DNA of 64,000 bases from the NCBI GenBank assembly GCA_902826835.1, contig CADEGH010000004.1:232370-296369 (forward strand), given 5' to 3'. A program made the position numbers and the translations under genes. The first letter of the stretch is position 1; each line of letters begins with the position of its first letter. Below, one piece after another: positions 8,051-15,880 of this stretch. Origin of the DNA: an uncultured bacterium. GTDB lineage: Bacteria; Planctomycetota; GCA-002687715. The notes below the pieces were generated by a model. That model had not been told where the DNA came from and made no database searches. It saw only the letters and a list, made by a program, of their open reading frames with translations.

Positions 8051-9154
8051 ATGGGGTCCGGCTCGATCAGCGTCGTCATCGTCAATTTCGCGGGCGAGGC
8101 TCGATTGCCGGCGGTGTTCGAAGCTCTGAACCTCTCCTTCGTCCGCCCCGCCGAAATCCTGGTAGTCGACGATGCGTCGCCGGACGGCAGTTTGCTCTGG
8201 CTGCGTAGCCAAGAGCCGGGGGTGCAGGTCTTAGCCCAGAGTCGAAACCTCGGGCCGTCGGCAGCGCGAGATCGCGGACTGCGAGCCGCCCAAGGCGAAT
8301 TTGTGTTGTTCTTGGACAACGACGCGCGAGTGCGCCCAGACACTCTCGGCAACCTGCTCCGAGCGTTCACGGACGACCCGGAACTCACCGCTGCCCAGCC
8401 GCGCATCCTGATCGCTGGCACTTCGCCCCCCACCGTTCAATGTGATGGTGGATACTCCCACCCCACGGGACAAATGGCGCTGGCGAGCGCCTATCTGCCT
8501 CTCGATCAGGCGCCGCGGGACCGATTTGCGATCACCAGCCTCATGAGCACCGCGCTGCTCGTTCACCGCGAGCGCACGATCGCCGCTGGCGGTTGGTCCC
8601 CCGAGTTTTTCATGTTCTTTGAAGATCACGAACTCGGAGCTCGCTTGGCCCTTCTCGGAGCCAAGCTCTCGAGCGTTCCCGACGCATTGATCGACCATGG
8701 CCATGGCACGGCGGGCTTGAGCTTGCGGGCGGGCGGAGCTCCGAGCGATCGTCGGGTCCTCCTGCAGACGCGCAACCGGTGGCTGGCCGTCTTGCGAACT
8801 TGGAGCGGCTCGACCATGTTCCGCCTAAGTCCCCTTCTCTTGGTCCACGAAATCGCCCAGGCCACCTTCTGGACGATTCGACGACAAGGGGGCGCCTACG
8901 CCCAGGGGCTCTTGTCCGCCGCTGGACTCTTGTCGCGCACTTTGCGTGCTCGCGCCAACATCCAGGCTCACCGCCGAGTCGCCGACCGAAAATTGTTGAA
9001 GACCGGGCCGCTCCCTCTTCACCCGGGAGCGCTGCCCGCCGGCCGCCTGTCGCGCTGGCTCACGTTGGGCGTTGCCGCCGGCTTGGAACGGCTTACCGCC
9101 GGGCTCTACGGTGACGAGGACCCTGCGACGGCTTCGTCCGCCAAGCGCCGGTAG
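8051..9154 (+). CDS. Family 2 glycosyltransferase (rhamnosyltransferase-like)
   Basis: A 367-residue GT2 enzyme: ISVVIVNFAGE, VDDASPDGS, FVLFLDNDARV (metal-binding DXD variant) and EFFMFFEDHELGARL in the second half. The C-terminal 100 residues contain hydrophobic and basic stretches suggesting peripheral membrane contact. It probably forms a two-gene unit with the upstream GT4. Its 3' end overlaps by 49 bp, tail to tail, with the TPR lipoprotein gene that ends at 9106. Donor and acceptor are unknown. Confidence 0.8.
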   Translation: MGSGSISVVIVNFAGEARLPAVFEALNLSFVRPAEILVVDDASPDGSLLWLRSQEPGVQVLAQSRNLGPSAARDRGLRAAQGEFVLFLDNDARVRPDTLGNLLRAFTDDPELTAAQPRILIAGTSPPTVQCDGGYSHPTGQMALASAYLPLDQAPRDRFAITSLMSTALLVHRERTIAAGGWSPEFFMFFEDHELGARLALLGAKLSSVPDALIDHGHGTAGLSLRAGGAPSDRRVLLQTRNRWLAVLRTWSGSTMFRLSPLLLVHEIAQATFWTIRRQGGAYAQGLLSAAGLLSRTLRARANIQAHRRVADRKLLKTGPLPLHPGALPAGRLSRWLTLGVAAGLERLTAGLYGDEDPATASSAKRR

Positions 9155-10104
9155 AGAGCTGCCAATCTTCCCCGGTAGTCGGGGCGCGCGACCTTCAACG
9201 GGCGCTCGGCGTCGAGTTCTTCGGCGTCCCACCAGTGCTGAACCGATTCTCGGAGCAAGCCCTCGCCCTCGCTCAGCTCGGCGAGTTGCCAATGGGCCTC
9301 CCAAAGCCTCGGTGCGATGTAGAGAGCCCGCTGAAACCAACTTCGCGACTCGCGCAAGCGGTCGTGTTGCCGCTCCAGCCGCCCAAGCGCCAGAATGGTC
9401 CCGAGATCTTCCGACTCGCGCGCAAGCCCCTGCTCATAGGCTCGCCTCGCCAACGCCGGATCCCCGAGTTCCTCCCACAACTGACCGAGCGAGAAACAGA
9501 CGTCGACATCGGTGGGATCGATCGAACGCGCGGCCTCGAGTTCAGCAAGCGCGGCTTCCAGACGCTTTTCATTGCGAAGAAGCTGCGCCAAGGAGGTACG
9601 CGCGAGCCGGGCGTTCGGGTTGGCCTTCACCAACGCCTGAAGCCTGGACAAACTCGCCTCGGTTTCGCCCCGTTCATACTCGCGCGCCGCAACATTCACG
9701 GAGGCGCGGACGTTTTGCGGATCCACCGCCAGGATGGACTCGTAAATCGAGAGTGCCTCGGTGCGGAGTGGGAGGGCTGAACTCTCCGCGCGCGCTCGGG
9801 TTTCCGTCGCGACGGACGCTTGCCCCTGGGCAACCAGCACCGCCGCTTCGCGGCTCGCTTCGTCTTCGAGGCGGTCGGCTTCGGTCTCCAACGTCGATGC
9901 CAGGTTGAATTGGGCCCGCAGATCGGCCGGGTTGTCCTCCAGCGCCAAGCGGTACTCCGCGATGGCCTGGGAATAGCGACCCTGGCTGTAGTGAGCCACT
10001 CCCTTATTGAAGGGATCTTTCACCGCTGCCACCCCACCGCACCCGACGAGGCCGATGACGAGGATCAGGCCGCAGGCCACGCGCCGTGCGAACTCAGTCG
10101 CCAT
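9106..10104 (-). CDS. TPR-repeat lipoprotein, last gene of the Mla-type operon
   Basis: Lipoprotein of 332 residues. The ATG at 10104 has GGGAGGA 6-7 nt upstream and begins a lipoprotein signal with lipobox LVGC near residue 22; a longer frame upstream lacks these. About six tetratricopeptide repeats follow (AHYSQGRYSQAIAEYRLAL, ASTLE..., LAQLLRNEKRLEAALAELEAA). TPR lipoproteins usually serve as envelope scaffolds. It overlaps the 3' end of mlaD by 11 bp, so translation is probably coupled, linking it to lipid transport. The role is inferred from context only. Confidence 0.75.
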   Translation of the reverse strand: MATEFARRVACGLILVIGLVGCGGVAAVKDPFNKGVAHYSQGRYSQAIAEYRLALEDNPADLRAQFNLASTLETEADRLEDEASREAAVLVAQGQASVATETRARAESSALPLRTEALSIYESILAVDPQNVRASVNVAAREYERGETEASLSRLQALVKANPNARLARTSLAQLLRNEKRLEAALAELEAARSIDPTDVDVCFSLGQLWEELGDPALARRAYEQGLARESEDLGTILALGRLERQHDRLRESRSWFQRALYIAPRLWEAHWQLAELSEGEGLLRESVQHWWDAEELDAERPLKVARPDYRGRLAALYRRLADEAVAGSSSP

Positions 10105-11356
10105 CGCTTTCCTCCCGCTGCCCGAAGGGCCGGGCTCGACCAGTCTTGGTTCGATCCGATTCGTCGGTCGGCGCGACATTCAGCACCGGTTCTTTGTCTC
10201 CCCAAATCAACGTGGCCGGATTCGCCCTCAGCTTGCGCATGGCGATCTCGAGCTCCCACATCGCCCGCCGCAGAGTTTGCAAGGTCTCCGCCACTTCGGG
10301 CCGAGCGTCGGCAATGAGACCCTCGGCCTGTGCGAGCGTCGCGATCAGTTGCCCTTGCATCGCATCGAGGCGCGTTTCCAAATTCCCGGTGGTGACCGCG
10401 AGATTGTCGAGAATCGCGTTGACTTTGGGATCCATGACCGCGAGTTTCGCCTGCACATCCGCAATCGCGCGGCGCATGTCCTCGACCCCACGGTGAGCCT
10501 CCTGGACCGCGGCCGTCGCCGAATCGATCAGGGCATGGCTCTTCGGGAGGGTGACTTCGAGCACCTCCTTCGAGAGGCGGCTGACCGCGGCTTCGCTGGT
10601 CGTAAGCAGGGACTGCACCGGATTCAAAACGCGGGCGTGGAGTCCATCGGGATGAGCCGGATCCGTGAGATTGCGGATCTGAGTCGCGATTTTCGGAACC
10701 TCCACCAAGGCCTCGTCGATCCGCACGAGGATCGAATCGAAGCGGTCGAGATTCTTGGCCGAGAGCATGCGCTGATCGACCTTCTTCAGAATGCTCTTGG
10801 CTTCGACCAGCATCGCCGCAGCGTCGGAGGTGAGGTCTCCGAGTTCGGTCGATCGATGCGTCCCGATCAGCACCGGGCCTGCGCGGCCCAGTTCTTCCAA
10901 AGCTTGCCCGGCCGCCCCGAGGATCCCCGGATCCAGTTTCAAGAAGTGCGTGCCCAAGAAGCCGTCGGTCGCGAGTTGGATCCGGCCCGACGCGGAGTCG
11001 ATGCGCAGTTTTTGATCGTCCCAGACTTCAAAGTCCACGCGCAGGACCTGCTTTCCCCGCTCCTCGGCTTCGAGAGTGCCAGGAAAGCTGCCGAGGAACC
11101 GCGCGAGGTCCCCTTCTTCAGGGCCGGCGATGCGGATGCCCACCACCTTGCCGACGCGCTGGCCTCCGACGGTGACCTTTTGGCCGACCTCCAACGTCTT
11201 CACGTCGGAGAAGAAAGTCGAGCAGAGCGTCGCCCTCCGCTGGAAGGCGCCCGGCAGTTTGAATCCCCCGACTTGGAAAGCAAACAGCGCGAAGACCCCT
11301 ACCGCAAGCAGGATGAAGACGCCGGAGACGATTTCGTTTTTCTTGAATTGCGCCAT
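10094..11356 (-). CDS. mlaD: MCE-domain substrate-binding protein of a lipid ABC transporter (MlaD-like)
   Basis: Protein of 420 residues anchored by one N-terminal helix (about 10-30, GVFILLAVGVFALFAF). An MCE/MlaD domain follows (about 40-150: LEVGQKVTVGGQRVGKVVGI, TDGFLGTHFLKLDPG). A long, mostly helical C-terminal region of about 260 residues comes next, much longer than in E. coli MlaD (183 residues) and closer to PqiB/YebT or mycobacterial Mce proteins. MCE proteins form hexameric rings that carry phospholipids between membranes. It lies directly downstream of mlaF and mlaE homologues. Confidence 0.88.
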   Translation of the reverse strand: MAQFKKNEIVSGVFILLAVGVFALFAFQVGGFKLPGAFQRRATLCSTFFSDVKTLEVGQKVTVGGQRVGKVVGIRIAGPEEGDLARFLGSFPGTLEAEERGKQVLRVDFEVWDDQKLRIDSASGRIQLATDGFLGTHFLKLDPGILGAAGQALEELGRAGPVLIGTHRSTELGDLTSDAAAMLVEAKSILKKVDQRMLSAKNLDRFDSILVRIDEALVEVPKIATQIRNLTDPAHPDGLHARVLNPVQSLLTTSEAAVSRLSKEVLEVTLPKSHALIDSATAAVQEAHRGVEDMRRAIADVQAKLAVMDPKVNAILDNLAVTTGNLETRLDAMQGQLIATLAQAEGLIADARPEVAETLQTLRRAMWELEIAMRKLRANPATLIWGDKEPVLNVAPTDESDRTKTGRARPFGQREESDGD

Positions 11357-11376
11357 GCTGGGTCTCGCCTTGCGGA

Positions 11377-12180
11377 CTACATCAAAAGATCTTGCACGTA
11401 GGCCTGCAAGCTGTTCACTCCCGCGTTGGGCCCGTGCAGCTCCCCGGTACGGAACTGCTTGATCAGGGGATCTTCGCTCGCCAGGAGATCATCGAGCGTG
11501 CCGTCCAAGACCACGCGACCCCGGTCGAGCATCACGATCCGGTCGGCGATGCGCTGGACACTCTCCATCACGTGGGTCACCACGACATTGGTCATGTTCA
11601 TGGTGGACTTGAGTTCGTTGATCAATTGGTCGATGCGCGAGGTCGCGATGGGATCGAGTCCGGCCGAGGGCTCGTCGTAGAAGAGGATCTTCGGATCCAT
11701 CGCCAAGGCTCGTGCGACCGCTGCACGTTTCTGCATTCCGCCCGAAATGGCGCTGGGCCGCCGGTCTTTCGCGTGCAAGAGATCGACCTGCTGGAGCTTG
11801 ATGGTGACCATCGTCTGGATGGTGTCGTCATCCAGCTTCGTGTGGTGCTGGAGTGGTAGGGCCACGTTTTCGCCCACGGTCATGGAGTTGAGCAGGGCCC
11901 CACCCTGAAACATCACCCCGAATTTGCGGCGCACGCGGTCGAAGTCTCGTTCCTTCAAACGCGAAGTCTCCTCGCCGTCGATCCACACCCGACCGGAAGT
12001 CGGCCGCAGGACCCCGATCATCACTTTGAGCAGCGTCGACTTGCCGCCTCCCGAACCGCCGAGGATGCAGGTGGTGGCGCCCGCCGGCACCTCGAAGGTC
12101 ACGCCCTTGAGAACTTCGGTCTGGCCGAAGCGCAGGCTCACGTCTTCGACCCGAATGATGGGAGTGGCCGATTGGGTCAT
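11377..12180 (-). CDS. mlaF: ABC transporter ATPase of Mla-type lipid transporter
   Basis: A 267-residue ATP-binding subunit. Walker A (GGSGGGKST), Q-loop (MFQGGAL), ABC signature (ISGGMQKRAAVARAL) and Walker B (ILFYDEPSAGLDP) are all intact, and the SGGM and PSAGLDP forms are typical of the MlaF/Ttg2A family. The ATG at 12180 overlaps the mlaE stop (ATGA), which fixes the start although the frame is open much further upstream. It powers phospholipid movement through MlaE with the MCE protein encoded next. Confidence 0.92.
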   Translation of the reverse strand: MTQSATPIIRVEDVSLRFGQTEVLKGVTFEVPAGATTCILGGSGGGKSTLLKVMIGVLRPTSGRVWIDGEETSRLKERDFDRVRRKFGVMFQGGALLNSMTVGENVALPLQHHTKLDDDTIQTMVTIKLQQVDLLHAKDRRPSAISGGMQKRAAVARALAMDPKILFYDEPSAGLDPIATSRIDQLINELKSTMNMTNVVVTHVMESVQRIADRIVMLDRGRVVLDGTLDDLLASEDPLIKQFRTGELHGPNAGVNSLQAYVQDLLM

Positions 12181-13028
12181 GCGAAGAAGTACTTGATCGT
12201 GAACGCCCCGAGCAGGGCGTCGGCGAGGATGATCACCACGAGGCTCGTCACCACCGACACCATGGTGTTGCGGCCGAGGCCCATCGGCCCCCCCTCCGTG
12301 ATCAATCCGTAGTAGCAAGAGGTCATGCTGATGATCACGGAGAACACCACCGACTTCATGAGTCCGGCCCAAACATCGAGCATCCCCATGCCGTTGATGG
12401 TCGCGTAGACGTACGACTCGACCGGAATCTGGTAGAGCTGAAGGGCGGCCAGCCCACCACCGCCCATGCCCACGAGGTACGAAAACAGAGTGAGACAGGG
12501 CATCATGATCAGCATCGAGAGAAACCTCGGCGCGACCAGGTAACCCACCGGATTGATGGCCATCGTCTCGAGCGCCATGACCTCGTCATTGATTTTCATC
12601 GAGGCCAAGACGGCCGTAAACGACGCTCCGACCCGCGCCGTCATGATGATCGCGGTCATCACCGGGCCGAACTCGCGGGTCATCGAGAGCGCCACGAGCT
12701 TCGGAAGTTGCGAGAGCTGGCCGTACTGCTTGAGCACGGTGCCGGTCTGAATGACCAAGATCGCCCCGATCAGGAGCGAGATCAGACAGACGATCGGAAA
12801 CGACTTGACCCCGACGTTTCCGAGCATGGGCACGAGATTGGTGCGCAGGCGGGTGCGACCGGTGAAGGGCATCACGAACGAGTACTTGAGCGTGAGCACG
12901 AAGAGGTACCAGACCCCGCTCAAGTGTTCGAGAGGCTCCCGCAAGCCCCGCACCCTGGCGTGCGCGCCGCGTCCGAGTTCGCCGAGACGGCGTGTCACGA
13001 AGTTCGATTTGGATGCCGCTTCCGGCAT
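12177..13028 (-). CDS. mlaE: Permease of Mla-type lipid ABC transporter
   Basis: A 283-residue integral membrane protein with five or six helices and the MlaE/TrnE family hallmark segments: an N-terminal amphipathic region, then TREFGPVMTAIIMTARVGASFTA, EVMALETMAINPVGYLVAPR and the C-terminal GLITEGGPMGLGRNT. It is the membrane channel that works with MlaF and the MCE ring. Its start shares bases with the STAS gene stop (TGATG), and its stop overlaps the mlaF start. Length is normal for the family (about 260-280). Confidence 0.92.
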   Translation of the reverse strand: MPEAASKSNFVTRRLGELGRGAHARVRGLREPLEHLSGVWYLFVLTLKYSFVMPFTGRTRLRTNLVPMLGNVGVKSFPIVCLISLLIGAILVIQTGTVLKQYGQLSQLPKLVALSMTREFGPVMTAIIMTARVGASFTAVLASMKINDEVMALETMAINPVGYLVAPRFLSMLIMMPCLTLFSYLVGMGGGGLAALQLYQIPVESYVYATINGMGMLDVWAGLMKSVVFSVIISMTSCYYGLITEGGPMGLGRNTMVSVVTSLVVIILADALLGAFTIKYFFA

Positions 13029-13354
13029 CAGGAGGCTCCGCTCGGCTCGATACGGAAGATGCTGTGCAGCATCGCCAACTTGATGACCGACATCACCTGG
13101 GCGCTCGGGGCCTGGAGCACAAATTCAGCCTTGGCCTTTTGGGCCTCTTTCAACCCCTGGATGAGCACCGCGATCCCCGACGAATCGAGGTAACCCACTC
13201 CCGCCAGGTTGACCCGCAGCGACTTCGCGCCCTTCAACGCCTTGAGCACTTGCTCTTTCAGGCTTGGCGACGTGTCCATGTCGACATCGCCAGTGACTTT
13301 CAGGGTGCGATGTCCGCCCTCTCCCCCTGGCAAGAGTTCAACCTTGGTGGTCAT
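13028..13354 (-). CDS. STAS-domain protein (MlaB / anti-sigma antagonist type)
   Basis: A 108-residue single STAS domain. The conserved loop Y-L-D-S-S-G (residues 55-60) carries the serine that is phosphorylated in SpoIIAA/RsbV proteins. The ATG at 13354 is preferred because GAGGGGAAA precedes it; an upstream in-frame extension has no domain. In E. coli the STAS protein MlaB binds MlaF and controls the transporter, and the position here, immediately before mlaE, matches that role. The neighbouring kinase gene overlaps by 17 bp, so this could instead or also be a classic anti-sigma antagonist. Confidence 0.85.
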   Translation of the reverse strand: MTTKVELLPGGEGGHRTLKVTGDVDMDTSPSLKEQVLKALKGAKSLRVNLAGVGYLDSSGIAVLIQGLKEAQKAKAEFVLQAPSAQVMSVIKLAMLHSIFRIEPSGAS

Positions 13355-13778
13355 CAGTGGCTTTCCCCTCTGGCTTTTTTTTCTTGAGAACCAGGTCCAT
13401 ACGATCGGGTCGGTTCGGATCAGCCTCGAACGCGACATGGTCCATGATTTGATCGATGAAGTGGGTTCCGAGTCCGCCCGGTCGCAAGTCCTCGAGTTCC
13501 CGCGGCTTGATCTTGGGGATGTCGGCCTTCGCGCAGAAGTCGCCGAGGCGCACTTCCACTTCGTGGTCGTGCACCGCGATGCGCACCGAGATCGTCGCGT
13601 CCCCTCGAACCCCGGAGCGGTGCTTGACGATGTTCGAGCACGACTCGTCCAGCGCGAGGATCATCAAGGCGGCTTCCTCCCCGAAGATTTCCTCCAGCAC
13701 CGGAGCAAAAAATGCCCGGACCACCTTCAGGTAGCGAGAGTCGGCGGGAACGGTCAGAGCGAAGGCACGTTCGGACAT
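13338..13778 (-). CDS. RsbW-like serine kinase / anti-sigma factor (HATPase_c)
   Basis: A 146-residue GHKL ATPase of the RsbW/SpoIIAB group. The N-box (LALDESCSNIVKH) and the G2 box (PGGLGTHFI) are clear; the G1 box is less canonical (RLGDFCAKAD). Such proteins phosphorylate a partner STAS protein on serine. The gene overlaps the STAS gene and sits at the head of the mlaEFD genes. It may regulate lipid transport through the STAS partner, or link transport to a sigma factor encoded elsewhere. Confidence 0.82.
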   Translation of the reverse strand: MSERAFALTVPADSRYLKVVRAFFAPVLEEIFGEEAALMILALDESCSNIVKHRSGVRGDATISVRIAVHDHEVEVRLGDFCAKADIPKIKPRELEDLRPGGLGTHFIDQIMDHVAFEADPNRPDRMDLVLKKKKPEGKATDDHQG

Positions 13779-13796
13779 AGATGGCTGAGGCGGCGG

Positions 13797-14375
13797 CTAC
13801 GGTCTCCACCGGAGGCGCGGGATCGTACCAGGGCGGCCTTGGAGCTGCCACCAAGGCGAGACCGGCAGCCCCGCCGCGGAGGCCCAGGTCGAGACGGCGT
13901 CATCAATCGGCTCGAACCAGCGGGCGGCGAGGCGCCAGCTCTCCACCGGATATCCCGCCACGGCGAGGTTTGCCGGCGTGGGCCATCCGAGCTTGGCGAC
14001 CCGCCATCCGCGAAACTCGGCGGCGCTGCGCGACACTCCCGAGGCGCCGCGCACCATCCAGTACACCCGCTCTTCCTCTTTGAGCGGTTCCAGCTCGACG
14101 GGCCACGCCAAGCTGGTTGCCCGCGATTTCAAGTGGCGCGCCCGCCCCTCTCCCACGCGGATCCAAATTTCGAAAGGCCCTTCGTCGTCCGGTGCGACAA
14201 ACATCAGGCTGGGCGCGCGGTCCATGATGGTGTGCCTTGGGTACAGGATCGCGAGCCGAGGGGGCCCCGGCGGCACCCATCCACGCGGCAGCGTCGAAGC
14301 CTCCGCGGGAGACTTCCCACAGCCGCCGCACAGGCTCCACAAGACCATCCCGAGACAAAGACTCAGCAAGCGCAT
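13797..14375 (-). CDS. Putative lipoprotein of unknown function
   Basis: A 192-residue protein whose start at 14375 (MRLLSLCLGMVLWSL) has GAGAGG 3 nt upstream and yields a signal sequence with a cysteine at about residue 20 (LCGGC), a loose lipobox. The mature part is rich in beta-strand-like and Trp-containing segments (FEIWIRVGEG, VYWMVRGASG) reminiscent of FG-GAP or fibronectin-like folds, but no family is recognised. It lies 18 bp before the rsbW-like gene and probably begins the Mla-type operon. Confidence 0.6.
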   Translation of the reverse strand: MRLLSLCLGMVLWSLCGGCGKSPAEASTLPRGWVPPGPPRLAILYPRHTIMDRAPSLMFVAPDDEGPFEIWIRVGEGRARHLKSRATSLAWPVELEPLKEEERVYWMVRGASGVSRSAAEFRGWRVAKLGWPTPANLAVAGYPVESWRLAARWFEPIDDAVSTWASAAGLPVSPWWQLQGRPGTIPRLRWRP

Positions 14376-14486
14376 GACCTCTCTGACTCGTCCAATCGCG
14401 TCCCGGCTCCGCTCGCAAACTTGGCCCGTTTTCCTGGAGCCCGGTGACTGACGGGGGCCAAGCTGGATTCCCCTTGCCCCCGCCAC

Positions 14487-14509
14487 GCGGGCGCCCGAGG
14501 AGCGCCCGC
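14487..14509 (-). terminator. Hairpin downstream of the tRNA operon
   Basis: A perfect 8-bp GC stem (GCGGGCGC with GCGCCCGC) and 7-nt loop follows tRNA-Lys in the direction of transcription. No U-tract follows, so it is a possible but not canonical terminator. Confidence 0.5.
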
Positions 14510-14524
14510 CTCTCTACACCATGA

Positions 14525-14598
14525 TGCCCGCGGAAGGACTCGAACCTTCGACCCGCTGATTAAGAATCAGCTGCTCTAACCAACTGAGCTACGCGAGC
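14525..14598 (-). tRNA. tRNA-Lys (anticodon CTT)
   Basis: A full cloverleaf: acceptor stem GCTCGCG/CGCGGGC (one G-T pair), D-arm GCTC...GAGC, anticodon stem GCTGA/TCAGC around loop TTCTTAA, and T-arm GAAGG TTCGAGT CCTTC. The discriminator is A and no CCA is encoded. Confidence 0.93.
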
Positions 14599-14625
14599 TT
14601 AAGCGACGCCGAGGGCGCCGCTCAG

Positions 14626-14699
14626 GGAGGATGACGGGATTTGAACCCGCGACCACAAGAGCCACAATCTTGCGCTCTACCAACTGAGCTACATCCTCC
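14626..14699 (-). tRNA. tRNA-His (anticodon GTG)
   Basis: Cloverleaf with acceptor GAGGATG/CATCCTC, plus the extra G at -1 opposite C73 that marks tRNA-His. The anticodon loop is TTGTGGC in stem CAAGA/TCTTG. The T-loop is TTCAAAT. No CCA is encoded. Confidence 0.93.
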
Positions 14700-14836
14700 G
14701 TTGGTGCGTGGAAGGTACCAGCCCCCACCGCGAGCATCAAGAAATGTCGCAGCGCCGAAGGATTCGACCAGCGATGAAAGCTCAGCGTGGTGAGCGCATC
14801 ACCCGACGGGGAACGCTCGGGCCCGGTGAGCGGCAG

Positions 14837-14910
14837 CACGCCAGGCGTGACTCGAACACGCGACCTGCGGTTTAGAAAACCGCTGCTCTATCCGGCTGAG
14901 CTACTGGCGC
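14837..14910 (-). tRNA. tRNA-Arg (anticodon TCT)
   Basis: Cloverleaf with acceptor GCGCCAG/CTGGCGT, D-arm GCTC...GAGC, anticodon stem GCGGT/ACCGC around TTTCTAA, and T-arm GCGTG TTCGAGT CACGC. It reads AGA codons. No CCA is encoded. Confidence 0.92.
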
Positions 14911-14952
14911 AGGTAAAGGGGCGGCTTCGATCCGAGGATCGAAGCCGCTGAG

Positions 14953-15025
14953 TACCCCCGTCGCGATTCGAACGCGAAATCCCGGCTCCGGAGGCCAGTG
15001 GTTTATCCGATTAGCCTACGGGGGC
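14953..15025 (-). tRNA. tRNA-Arg (anticodon CCG)
   Basis: Acceptor GCCCCCG/CGGGGGT, anticodon stem CTGGC/GCCGG around loop CTCCGGA, and T-arm TCGCG TTCGAAT CGCGA. It reads CGG codons. It is first in a co-oriented row of four tRNAs. No CCA is encoded. Confidence 0.9.
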
Positions 15026-15036
15026 GAAGCGCGGAG

Positions 15037-15065
15037 AGTCTATGACCGCTCCCGTCTCGGCACAA
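15037..15065 (-). promoter_or_regulatory. Promoter of the tRNA Arg-Arg-His-Lys operon
   Basis: Minus-strand TTGTGC (15065-15060) and TAGACT (15042-15037) are separated by 17 bp. The -10 box ends 11 bp before the tRNA-Arg(CCG) 5' end, the spacing expected for a tRNA promoter. Confidence 0.45.
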
Positions 15066-15242
15066 ACCCGAAGCCGTGCGGGTGGAAAAAAGCGGCGCCG
15101 CGACCGCCTCCAATTCTCATCCTCAAGCTTTTCCCGAGAAAAATTGCGGTTGCCCCTTGCAGAATGCGGGAATTCTCCGACAATCTGCGCGCGCCGGACA
15201 TGGAAAACCGGCGAAACCCAGGGAAAGAATCGAGGATTCACG

Positions 15243-15566
15243 ATGGCCAAAGCAGCGTCCGGTGCGAAGCCCATGAGCAAGTCCGAAGTCCTGAATGCGC
15301 TCGCCGAAGCGACCACCATGAAGCGCAAGGATGTCGCGACCATGATGGAGGCCCTCACCGACCTCATCGGCAAGAACCTCGGCAAGAAGGGCCCAGGCAT
15401 CTTCAACTTCAACGGCCTTCTGCGCATCAAGGTCGTGCGCAAGCCCGCCACCAAGGCTCGCGAAGGCAAGAACCCCTTCACCGGCGAAGTGATGATGTTT
15501 AAGGCAAAACCCGCCCGCAACGTCGTCAAGATCGCGCCGATGAAGGCTCTCAAGGGCATGGTCTGA
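15243..15566 (+). CDS. hup: HU-family DNA-binding protein
   Basis: A 107-residue nucleoid protein. The ATG at 15243 has GAGG about 7 nt upstream. It has a 10-residue Ala/Lys-rich N-terminal tail, then the HU helical body (MSKSEVLNALAEATTMKRKDV, MEALTDLIGKNL). The saddle and DNA-binding arm follow (GPGIFNFNGLLRIKVV, RKPATKAREGKNPFTGE). HU usually has about 90 residues, so both ends are slightly extended and basic. It is flanked by tRNA genes and followed by a terminator. Confidence 0.92.
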   Translation: MAKAASGAKPMSKSEVLNALAEATTMKRKDVATMMEALTDLIGKNLGKKGPGIFNFNGLLRIKVVRKPATKAREGKNPFTGEVMMFKAKPARNVVKIAPMKALKGMV

Positions 15567-15590
15567 TCCGATTCGGTTCGACCACACCGG

Positions 15591-15617
15591 CGAGGCGGGG
15601 AGCTCAAACCCGCCTCG
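15591..15617 (+). terminator. Rho-independent-type terminator after HU
   Basis: Stem CGAGGCGGG/CCCGCCTCG (9 bp) with a 9-nt loop, followed by TTCCATTTT. It lies 24 bp after the HU stop and just before tRNA-Leu. Confidence 0.75.
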
Positions 15618-15628
15618 TTCCATTTTCG

Positions 15629-15712
15629 GCGAGAGTGGCGAAATTGGCAGACGCACCAGACTTAGGATCTGGCGGGCTCAACCCCGTGGGGGTTCAAGTC
15701 CCCCCTCTCGCA
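15629..15712 (+). tRNA. tRNA-Leu (anticodon TAG)
   Basis: An 84-nt class II tRNA: acceptor GCGAGAG/CTCTCGC, anticodon stem CCAGA/TCTGG around CTTAGGA, a long variable arm, and T-arm GGGGG TTCAAGT CCCCC. The discriminator is A. No CCA is encoded. Confidence 0.94.
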
Positions 15713-15880
15713 CTTGTTGGCTCCGGGTTTGCGTAGGGTCGGGTTGTTGCCTTGCCTGACGGGTCGAAGCCGCCCTTTTCAGACCCACGGCGGCGGCCGA
15801 AAAGCCCCCGGGCCGGGCCACAGAACCGGGACAGTGCCCCGTACGAGCGGACGGTTGCCCTCTCCCCGGGAGCTAAAGAC

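Noticed and set aside
14700..14836. Additional tRNA between tRNA-His and tRNA-Arg
   Set aside because: A T-loop-like GATTCGACC occurs on the plus strand, but no acceptor, D- or anticodon stems can be drawn.
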